Positions 7,925 through 14,030 of a DNA stretch of 39,673 nucleotides are shown in pieces. Position 1 is the stretch's first letter. Every line of letters begins with the position of its first letter. A program made the translations under genes and the position numbers. The DNA comes from Planctomycetota bacterium (lineage in GTDB: Bacteria > Planctomycetota > JAJSAM01 > JAJVHW01): contig JAJRPF010000055.1 in NCBI GenBank assembly GCA_024280885.1, positions 1-39,673 on the forward strand, read 5' to 3'. The notes beneath the pieces are model-generated. The model searched no databases and was not told the DNA's origin. It worked only from the letters and a program-made list of their open reading frames with translations.

Positions 7925-9217
7925 CTAGGAATGGAAACGGATCGCGCGGCGCGTGTGGCGACGCGACTTGCGGAGCGCATCTAGGTCACGGGGTTGCGAC
8001 AATTGCTCGCTGTACTCGTTGAGCGATTGCACGTCGAAGTCGTTTCGGAGTAGCCGCGCGAAATGACCATCGACGAACTCCTTCACCATCTGAGTCACCT
8101 GATCTCCCTGCTCCGTTGAGCTTGAGGCGTGAACCAGCCGATTCCTGTGTGTGCGCATCGCTTCGAGGAACGCGCTCGGCAGGGCTGGCTTGTCCCACGT
8201 CCACGTCGCGCGGCGTATCGTGTCGTCGTAGCGCCCGCCCACCGTGCCCGTGATCTTCTCCAGTAGGCTCCACATCTGCAGGAATGCGAGGTCGAGATTC
8301 ACCTGGTCCAGCGCGGAGATGTAGCGCAGCAGCAGGTCACGCAGCTCGTTCGCATACGGAGAGACACGCAGCCGCGAAAAGGCCCACCTCCCATGCCTCT
8401 CCAGTTCAGTCCAACCGCTCCGCGGACGGAACTTCCGAGTCTCGGGCGAGAAGTCCGGCTCGTACCAGTAGATGTCGCCTACCGACTTACCCGACGAGTG
8501 GTGGAGCGTGTGGTAGCGCCCCGCGTGCACAACGCCCAGTGGCTGTCGTGCGGGACGAACGAGGCTGATGCTCCGCGAGCCGTACGTGTCGAACAGGGAC
8601 CACACCGCTCGAACGAGATTGAGCGCGTTGAGGGCGCGCTCGGCGGCTCCGTCAAACGTCCTGCCGTGAGTGCGGACGCGCATACTCGCGAAGAGCGGCG
8701 GCGAACCGCCTCGGCGGTCCCGGTCGTCCTCCAGTGAGGGCGGGATCTCGTAGCTCGCTGCACGGCGCAAGGGCATGCGCTCCAGGCGACAGTCGCCAAC
8801 TCGCATGGTCTTGACGGGAAGGCGATCGATCGAAAGCGACGACACCAGGACGTAGTCCGGCGAGGGCTTCCTGAGAAACGCTGCCGCAGCCCCATCCGCC
8901 GCTCGAAGGAAGTCTGCAGCGGAGATCGGGGCCTTGCCTCCGGAGCGCCGGACGGACTCTTTCAGGGCATCCCAGATGACAGCTCGGGCCTCGGACTCCC
9001 CGAATTCCTCGCCAGTCGGCTCGATGACGACGAGCGCAGATCTCAGAGCCGTCTCCATCCGTTCGAACCCGAACCCGGGCCAGGAGATCCCGCCGGTCGG
9101 TGTCACCGACGCGGTTTCGCCGTACTCGGCGAGTAGGGCGTCCATCGCTCCGCCGCTCTTGCCGCGCTTCTTCGCTCTTCCGTCAGGCGCTCGCCAGAAC
9201 ACGTACCTTCGGGACAC
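7925..9217 (-). CDS. HEPN-domain protein (ApeA-like), probable defence ribonuclease
   Basis: The 430-residue product starts at GTG 9217, preceded on its strand by GGGAGG about five bases away. The C-terminal third is helical and contains MWSLLEKITG, then EAMRTHRNRLVHASS about 50 residues later. The RNRLVH is an R-x4-H motif, the catalytic signature of HEPN RNases, and the arrangement matches the ApeA-type HEPN domain. The N-terminal 250 residues contain no domain I recognise. HEPN proteins of this form commonly act in abortive anti-phage defence by cutting RNA; the position beside the hsd operon fits. It runs convergently toward the hsd operon, with 133 bases between them. A 35-bp sequence repeated at 12,353 lies inside the gene (8703-8737). 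Confidence 0.75.
   Translation of the reverse strand: MSRRYVFWRAPDGRAKKRGKSGGAMDALLAEYGETASVTPTGGISWPGFGFERMETALRSALVVIEPTGEEFGESEARAVIWDALKESVRRSGGKAPISAADFLRAADGAAAAFLRKPSPDYVLVSSLSIDRLPVKTMRVGDCRLERMPLRRAASYEIPPSLEDDRDRRGGSPPLFASMRVRTHGRTFDGAAERALNALNLVRAVWSLFDTYGSRSISLVRPARQPLGVVHAGRYHTLHHSSGKSVGDIYWYEPDFSPETRKFRPRSGWTELERHGRWAFSRLRVSPYANELRDLLLRYISALDQVNLDLAFLQMWSLLEKITGTVGGRYDDTIRRATWTWDKPALPSAFLEAMRTHRNRLVHASSSTEQGDQVTQMVKEFVDGHFARLLRNDFDVQSLNEYSEQLSQPRDLDALRKSRRHTRRAIRFHS
8703..8737. repeat. 35-bp exact repeat, copy 1 (inside HEPN gene)
   Basis: The 35 bases beginning GAACCGCCTCGGCGG and ending CCTCCAGTGA occur again, identical and in the same orientation, at 12353-12387. The first half is a near palindrome (ACCGCC-TC-GGCGGT). 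In this copy it encodes the SLEDDRDRRGGS stretch of the HEPN protein without breaking the frame. Flanks differ immediately on both sides, so this is a short dispersed element and not part of a longer duplication. Confidence 0.85.
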
Positions 9218-9321
9218 GATGGCCTCCCTCCCTAATGCATGCTGCTCCGCGCAGATCGCGCAGGCTAGGCGAGACCGACTCTTGACTCAACGGGCTGTCG
9301 GTGACTTCCCCGGTCGCTTCG

Positions 9322-9636
9322 CTACTCGATTCCGCTCTCGAAGACGACGCGTCCCTCGGAATTCAGCAGCGCGACTCGGGTCGCGTTCTCCGCGGCATCG
9401 TTCGGCACCGAGAAAGCAATCGCACGCGCGACGCGTACGGACAACAGACGCCGTCGTGCCTCCGCCTCCGCTTCGGTCTTTTCCGTGAAGATGGTCGGGT
9501 TCTCGGCCGCTGTCAGCCCCCCGCGGAACTGCCGCTCAAGTGAGCGCAACGAGGTCACGAAGCAGATGTCTGCAAGCTCTGACTCTCGTGTCGGGTCGGT
9601 CACGACCCAGAAGGTGTCGTCGGGTCCAATTTGCAT
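9322..9636 (-). CDS. small hypothetical protein, 104 residues
   Basis: The gene starts at ATG 9636 (MQIGPDDTFWVVTDPTRES), with ACGGAG eight bases upstream on its strand. The frame is open upstream for another 147 codons, but that part is Arg/Gly-rich junk and has no start signal. The product has a Trp/Phe-rich N-terminal strand region, a central helix and a C-terminus in short strands (NSEGRVVFESGIE). I do not recognise the family. It lies 104 bases upstream of the HEPN gene on the same strand, so the two might be co-transcribed, with this gene first. Confidence 0.6.
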   Translation of the reverse strand: MQIGPDDTFWVVTDPTRESELADICFVTSLRSLERQFRGGLTAAENPTIFTEKTEAEAEARRRLLSVRVARAIAFSVPNDAAENATRVALLNSEGRVVFESGIE

Positions 9637-9869
9637 GGTGCATCTCCGTTGATCGTGTCCTGCGCCGCGTCGTGCGGAGTTCCGGACACGCGCACACACG
9701 AGGCTGCGTCTCGCCCGGGGAAGCAAGGTCTCGCCGCGGTCATCCCCATCGCCCCACCGCCCTGACGCCTCGCCGAAGGGAGTTCGAAACGCGCGCCGGT
9801 TCATGCACCAACGCCGTTCGGGATGAGGGGCGACAGCCGTCCGCCGCCCCCGCGGTGTAATGGTGCGTG

Positions 9870-10166
9870 CTACGTGGCCGCGCGGTAGCCGCGGATCAGC
9901 GAGGAGAGGAACGCGCTCTCCGCGTGGTCGGGAACTTCCGACCACGCCTCGCTCGCGTGCTCCGCCGCCCACTCCCGAACCGCCGCGTCGGTGTCCGGCG
10001 CGCGCAGCGCCAACGCCAGTTCGTCCCGTGTCACGCCCGGGGCGTTGCGTGAGTCGTCGTCCTGGCGGGCGGCCCATCGTCCCAGGCGGTCGCCGTCGTC
10101 GGCAGCGGCCCGCAGCGCATCGCGCGCTGTCCGGTAGTCGTCCATCGAATCAAAACTGTCCATCAT
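9870..10166 (-). CDS. small acidic hypothetical protein, 98 residues
   Basis: ATG 10166 (MMDSFDSMDDYRTARDAL) has a strong GGAGGA site just upstream on its strand, which decides the start over an in-frame extension to 10256. The protein is helical and strongly acidic, with Asp/Glu/Ala runs (DDGDRLGRWAARQDDDSR) and a C-terminal LSSLIRGYRAAT. No motif or family is recognised. It is first in a possible minus-strand run with the 104-residue gene and the HEPN gene, though 233 bases with no visible gene separate it from the former. Confidence 0.6.
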   Translation of the reverse strand: MMDSFDSMDDYRTARDALRAAADDGDRLGRWAARQDDDSRNAPGVTRDELALALRAPDTDAAVREWAAEHASEAWSEVPDHAESAFLSSLIRGYRAAT

Positions 10167-10639
10167 GTCCTCCGGCCCATCGAGGGCGGAACGTCGACCC
10201 CGGTTGAGCGCCGTCTCGCTCGAGACGCAACACTTCCCCGGTCCCGCGACGGTCACCCGCGGTCGCAGGGCGGGCGTCGATGACGCCCGTTCATTGCCAA
10301 GACATGACGCGACGTGCCCTTTCGGGCGGTGCTAGTGGCAGGGTGACTGCCCTGGATCGTACGGGATGGCGGGGACACGCGCGCGCGGATCGCCCGGCGG
10401 TGCCGGACGCCGTCCGCTACCAGTCGTCGTCGCCGATCACGACGTCGAGCAGCCGACTCGTGCCACCGCCGTGTCGCCGGGCGTTGGTGCGTGAACCGAT
10501 CGAAGCCGGTCCCTCCACAGCCGAGTCGCCACTCCACGCGACGATTGCCGTCGACGCCGGTCGTGCGTTGTCGGCCGTCGGTAGCCGGGACTCGTTGGCA
10601 TCCGGCCTGTGCGATACCTACCCTGCGACGGTCGCAGTC
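10167..10639. promoter_or_regulatory. divergent intergenic region with two inverted repeats
   Basis: This stretch separates the minus-strand 98-residue gene from the plus-strand 199-residue gene. Two perfect inverted repeats stand out: CGTCTCG-CT-CGAGACG at 10212-10227, about 46 bases from the left gene's start, and CTGCGAC-G-GTCGCAG at 10623-10637, ending two bases before the right gene's ATG. Frames that stay open across the region have shadow-like composition. I see no consensus promoter with confidence and no other gene. Confidence 0.4.
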
Positions 10640-11239
10640 ATGAGGAGAGTCGTGGACCCGCCCCCGTACCCATTCGATCCACTCTGGAAGCACATCCTGC
10701 CGCACGCCGCCGCGCTGGCGGTGGAACGGGCGATCAGGGGGTTCATCGACGACGGATTCGCGGGCGACTTCACGCGACTGAAAGAGCGGTTGCCAGCACG
10801 GCTCTCCGAGCACTACTCGCTCGAGCTTCTGCGCGAGTTGATCTGCCGCATGATCGTGCTGGAGAACCAACTGTTCACCGCAGAACCGCAGTTCCCGCTT
10901 CCGGAGTCCATCGCAGATGAGTTTTGCCTCACGATTGTGATCGACCTCGCGCGGGCTGACATCGTGGCCCAAGGGCACGATGCGAGCCTCTATGAGATCT
11001 TCGAAGACTGCGCACTGGACGTCACCAGATGCGAGCTGCTCTACGAAGACACGTTTCTCGGAATGGGCGAGCCACACGAGACGCCCGAGGCGGTCGTGCC
11101 CGGGCTGCATCCGGACCACTGGTTCGATCGCATCGAACGCAAGACGACGCCGCTCCGCGGCGAGGTGACCGCGATGCGCGCCGAGCTGCTCACCGAGGCC
11201 GAGCAGGCGCAGGCCGGGGACGAGGCGCGGGACGGTTGA
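10640..11239 (+). CDS. hypothetical helical protein, 199 residues
   Basis: ATG 10640 begins MRRVVDPPPYPFDPLWKHIL; the frame is open further upstream but the composition changes sharply there. The protein is predominantly helical (AAALAVERAIRGFIDD; LELLRELICRMIVLENQL), with an acidic middle and a Glu/Ala-rich C-terminus. The stretch FEDCALDVTRCELLYEDTF has two cysteines but no metal-binding pattern. No known family comes to mind. A 15-base palindrome covers the place where the ribosome binding site should be and no clear Shine-Dalgarno is visible, so initiation may be controlled. Confidence 0.6.
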   Translation: MRRVVDPPPYPFDPLWKHILPHAAALAVERAIRGFIDDGFAGDFTRLKERLPARLSEHYSLELLRELICRMIVLENQLFTAEPQFPLPESIADEFCLTIVIDLARADIVAQGHDASLYEIFEDCALDVTRCELLYEDTFLGMGEPHETPEAVVPGLHPDHWFDRIERKTTPLRGEVTAMRAELLTEAEQAQAGDEARDG

Positions 11240-11593
11240 GGGACTCAGTGCACCACACTCGGGGCTGAGCTGCGACCGTTGCTCGCTCCTCGGCCTGCAG
11301 GCGTTGGTCAGGCGGGTGTGCGGTCATCTGTGAACGTCCAACCAGGAGGATCACGTGCCGCAGGAGCGCTGCAAGAAGGACATCAGAGCAGGTCTGTAAG
11401 TCGCGGCCCGGGGGCATTATGATCCGCGCGCCGAGGTTGGGTCGACCTCCCGTAAAGCAGGACCGGAACACTCCACATCACATTCCCCTTTTCTCTACCC
11501 GGTCAGGCTCCCTCGGCACCCATGAGGCACAGTGACGCAAACGCGAAACCGGCGGCGCGTGAACGCCGCCGGTCGGTTTCCGTGTGAGCTGAT
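11240..11593. other. intergenic stretch, no gene seen
   Basis: The stretch holds the terminator-like hairpin at 11548-11573. I see no credible coding frame on either strand and no RNA gene. A loose inverted repeat (GAGGT...ACCTC, around 11433) is too short to call. Confidence 0.4.
11548..11573 (-). terminator. 10-bp stem hairpin downstream of the 90-residue gene
   Basis: ACCGGCGGCG and CGCCGCCGGT form a perfect 10-bp stem around a six-base loop. It starts 21 bases after the minus-strand gene ends at 11594. Only short T runs follow on the minus strand (TTTCGCGTTTG), so it is a strong hairpin with a weak U-tract. Confidence 0.6.
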
Positions 11594-11866
11594 TCAGATC
11601 GTCGGGATCTCCGTTGCCGCGGATGGGTCGAAGAGCAGTTTCGCCGTCGGCCACTCCCCCCGCCAGACCCGCCCGTTGTACGAAACCCGCAGCACCTCCC
11701 CCTCCGCCGTCACGACGCGCCCCTCGCGGAAGCGTGACGCGCCGAGCCCAGAACGATTCCGCTCCTCCGCGTAGCGGGCCGACGCCTCGGCCAGCGAGGA
11801 GACGCGGAACGCGCGCCGCCCGATCCGCAGCGTGACCGCAGTCGCGATCGCGCTACGCCTCCGCAC
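11594..11866 (-). CDS. small hypothetical protein coupled to a DUF2924 gene
   Basis: This 90-residue product starts at GTG 11866, inside the last codons of the upstream DUF2924-like frame (14-base overlap in another frame), so it is probably translationally coupled. It starts MRRRSAIATAVTLRIGRR and contains RVSSLAEASARYAEERN, a helix, and a strand region EGEVLRVSYNGRVWRGEW. It looks like a compact alpha/beta protein; I cannot name its family. A hairpin terminator follows. Given its partner, a role in the mobile element is likely but unproven. Confidence 0.6.
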   Translation of the reverse strand: MRRRSAIATAVTLRIGRRAFRVSSLAEASARYAEERNRSGLGASRFREGRVVTAEGEVLRVSYNGRVWRGEWPTAKLLFDPSAATEIPTI

Positions 11867-12225
11867 GGGCCACGTCCTTCTTCGTCGGCGTCTTCGCTGT
11901 CACATCCGCCATCCCCGTCAGCCGAAACCAGAAGAACCCGTTGATCGACTTGGATCCGGTGACGGCGGAAGCCAGCGCCGAGAGCGAGCGGTATGCCGTC
12001 CCCTCCCAGCGAAACCCGTCCTCCAGCACGGCGACCTTGACGTCCTTCCCCTTGTAGGGGCGAACGATCGTCGTCCCCGGCGCGGGGGAGTCGCGGATCG
12101 CGCGGGCGCTTCGGCTTCTCAGTTCTCGGCGTAGCGGCCTTCGCCGTCGTCGCGCGCGCCTTCGTCTTCGTGGTCTTCTTCGCGGCCTTGCGGGTGGCCC
12201 CCGCCTTCGTTGTGCGCTTGGTCAT
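11853..12225 (-). pseudogene. short DUF2924-like protein with a one-base frameshift
   Basis: ATG 12225 follows a strong GAAGGAGGTG on its strand and begins MTKRTTKAGATRKAAKKTTK, a Lys/Ala/Thr-rich tail like histone H1. The frame continues to RPRDPRLP and then turns to nonsense. The expected continuation (PGTTIVRPYKGKDVKVAVL, then EDGFRWEGTAYRSLSALA and a WFRL end) lies in another frame and stops at 11853. Dropping one base from the run of five G on the plus strand (12084-12088) rejoins them as LPAPGTT. This matches the C-terminal half of the intact DUF2924 gene at 28,638. The cause may be a real mutation, a homopolymer sequencing error or programmed slippage. Confidence 0.75.
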
Positions 12226-12316
12226 GCGGCACCTCCTTCGTGCCGACATTCGCTCTCTCGAAGGGACGCAGCGAGGCTGGGCCGCCCGGAACTGCTGGGA
12301 TCGCCCGCCTCCCTGG

Positions 12317-12397
12317 CTACTTAGGGATGAACTCCGCGATCTTCCGTCCGTAGAACCGCCTCGGCGGTCCCGGTCGTCCTCCAGTGACCACGCCGGT
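12317..12397 (-). other. orphan coding tail (RRFYGRKIAEFIPK)
   Basis: On the minus strand a short frame after a TGA reads VVTGGRPGPPRRFYGRKIAE and then FIPK, with a TAG at 12317-12319. The end looks like a natural protein C-terminus, but there is no body for it. It overlaps copy 2 of the 35-bp repeat. It may be the scar of a deleted gene between the XRE regulator and the DUF2924 gene. Confidence 0.3.
12353..12387. repeat. 35-bp exact repeat, copy 2 (intergenic)
   Basis: This copy is identical to 8703-8737 and in the same orientation. Here it lies between genes, 44 bases beyond the end of the XRE gene. Its position both inside a coding frame and outside one suggests a small dispersed sequence, or a recombination footprint. 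Confidence 0.85.
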
Positions 12398-12431
12398 TCA
12401 TGCCACGCCGCTGCCCGCCATGGTCGATCCG

Positions 12432-12662
12432 CTACGCCACGTCGAAAGCGACCAACTCCGAGAGGGGCACGCCGAGGGCGCGCGCCAGGCGCTCCAAGTT
12501 GATCAGCGCGATGTTGCGCTCCCCGCGTTCGACCTGCCCGACGTAGGAACGGTCGAGGTCCGCGTCGTACGCAAGACTCTCCTGCGTGAGACCTCGCGCC
12601 GTACGCAGCGCCCGTAGGCGCGCGCCGAATGCCTCGCAGAGTGGGTGAATGGGTCCAGCCAT
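12432..12662 (-). CDS. XRE-family helix-turn-helix regulator
   Basis: The product is 76 residues, essentially one HTH_3 domain: LRALRTARGLTQESLA is helix 1 and the turn, DLDRSYVGQVERGERN is the recognition helix region, and INLERLARALGVPLSEL is the end. Such minimal XRE proteins are typically dimeric autorepressors. It is divergent from the winged-helix/nuclease gene at 12,848, with a repeat-rich region of 185 bases between them, so it probably controls both. An inverted repeat begins five bases from its start codon. C-proteins of restriction systems have the same size and fold, which fits the adjacent nuclease, although no methyltransferase accompanies it here. Confidence 0.88.
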   Translation of the reverse strand: MAGPIHPLCEAFGARLRALRTARGLTQESLAYDADLDRSYVGQVERGERNIALINLERLARALGVPLSELVAFDVA

Positions 12663-12667
12663 GACAT

Positions 12668-12751
12668 GCTCGCGTTGATCGCGAGCAACGTCTCAGACTG
12701 CGGCTTGTGCATCGACGGAGTATGAGTACCATTCCGGTGACGATGAGTACC
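12668..12751. promoter_or_regulatory. probable operator region between XRE regulator and nuclease gene
   Basis: Two signals are seen. GCTCGCG-TTGAT-CGCGAGC at 12668-12686 is a perfect 7-bp inverted repeat next to the XRE start. ATGAGTACC occurs at 12722-12730 and again at 12743-12751, a direct repeat with a 21-base period, which puts both copies on one face of the helix. This is the layout expected for cooperative binding by a small dimeric repressor. Binding is inferred. Confidence 0.55.
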
Positions 12752-12847
12752 TACGAGTCGTCTTCTCTCGCTCGCGGCGCAGAGTTCTCGGCCGGAGATC
12801 CGGCGCGAGAGTCGATCGCGCACGCATGCTCTACGTGAGGTTCACGC

Positions 12848-13639
12848 ATGGGGAAGTCAGCGCCGAAAGCGGGCAGCACGCGCGCGCGGGTCCGCGCCCT
12901 GGCGATGGAACTGCTCGCGAGTGCGCCCGAGGGTCTGCGCTACTCCGAGCTTCTCGAAGGCGTGAGGGAGCAGCTCCCGGGCACGAACCCGCAGTCGATC
13001 CCGAGCGCGCTGGTGCATCTGATGAAGGACCTCCCAGAGGAGATCACGAAGACCGCTCCCGGGTTCTACATGCACACGCGACACGCTCTCTCCGAGGACG
13101 ATGGCGACGCTGGCGAGCCGGACTCCGCGCAACCGGACGGCGACGAAGAAGCGCGATCGGGAACGGTGCGCGAGGAGGAGTTCTATGCCTCGTTCGCGGC
13201 CTGGCTTGAGAGCGACCTCGAGGAGTGCACGCGCGCTATCGCGCTGGGCGGAAGCGTGTTCCGCGACAAATGGGGCACGCCCGACGTCATCGGCGTGCGC
13301 GAGGCGCGCCGGAGCGACATCCTCACGTTCCCGACGGAGATCGTCTCGGCCGAGATCAAGGTCAATACCTCGGCGCTGATCACGGCGTTCGGGCAGGCAT
13401 GTGCGTACCGACTCTTCAGCCACCGCTCGTACCTGGTCGTTCCGGCGGCTTCGTCGGAGGGGGACGTCGCGCGGCTCGACGTGCTCGCGCGACTCGTGGG
13501 CCTGGGGCTCGTCCTCTTCGACGCGACCTCACCGGCGCTGCCGCGCTACTCGATCCGGGTTCGGGCCGCGAAGCACGAACCGGATGGATTCTACGTGAAC
13601 CGATGCCTCAAGTTGGTCGAGAAGGAGTTGTTCGGGTAG
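12848..13639 (+). CDS. winged-helix plus PD-(D/E)xK nuclease fusion
   Basis: The product is 263 residues from ATG 12848, with GAGG eight bases upstream. Residues 10-78 look like a HARE-HTH/winged-helix domain (ARVRALAMELLASAPEGLRY ... GFYMHT). An acidic linker (82-105) leads to a restriction-fold domain: GTPDVIGV with Asp146, then EIVSAEIKVN with Glu169 and Lys171, then LITAFGQACAYRLFSHRSYL, the helix and strand typical after the catalytic Lys. The core residues D-ExK are intact, so an active DNase is likely. It is divergent from an XRE regulator. It may be a solitary defence nuclease whose expression is repressed, or a methylation-dependent restriction enzyme. Confidence 0.8.
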   Translation: MGKSAPKAGSTRARVRALAMELLASAPEGLRYSELLEGVREQLPGTNPQSIPSALVHLMKDLPEEITKTAPGFYMHTRHALSEDDGDAGEPDSAQPDGDEEARSGTVREEEFYASFAAWLESDLEECTRAIALGGSVFRDKWGTPDVIGVREARRSDILTFPTEIVSAEIKVNTSALITAFGQACAYRLFSHRSYLVVPAASSEGDVARLDVLARLVGLGLVLFDATSPALPRYSIRVRAAKHEPDGFYVNRCLKLVEKELFG

Positions 13640-14030
13640 GCAGGCCGTGACCGCCGCGGCTTCGAGTGCCAGTGTCCGGGTCTCTGGGCACCGCGGGTCC
13701 TGTGCGCGAGAGGCACCATTGGACTCATCGACAGAGAACGACCTCCAGTCGCCAAGCCATGACTGCTGCCAGCCCCGCGGCGAGCGGCGCGAGTGTCGTG
13801 ACCGCCAGTCTCGGGGCGCCGGATGCTCTTCCGTCGAGTCACACTTCTCTTCGATTGCGCGAGTGACTGCATCGACGGCGCCGGAGAAGTGACGACGCGT
13901 CGGTCGGTATCCGCATCTCCACACTGCTCGCGCTCCCCGCACGAGCACGGTCAGCGCTGCGGCATGCTCGGACCGGGGAGCTCCGGCTCCGAGAGACGAG
14001 GCGTCCAGCGGACGGGCTAGACTCCGACAG
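13640..14030. other. convergent intergenic stretch, no gene seen
   Basis: It lies between the ends of two convergent genes. Open frames exist on both strands, but their composition is shadow-like and no start has a good ribosome site. I find no clear terminator with a T-run; a small GGAGC-TCCG-GCTCC hairpin near 13,980 is the only structure seen. Confidence 0.35.

Noticed and set aside
9061..9085. GTTCGAACCC-like sequence as a remnant of a tRNA 3' end
   Set aside because: Only the T-loop core matches and it lies in the coding frame of the HEPN gene; it does not match the tRNA-Asn end.
10253..11119. Minus-strand 288-codon frame opposite the 199-residue gene
   Set aside because: His/Arg/Gln-rich shadow composition; the plus-strand product is a normal helical protein. 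Neither has a strong ribosome site, so some doubt remains.
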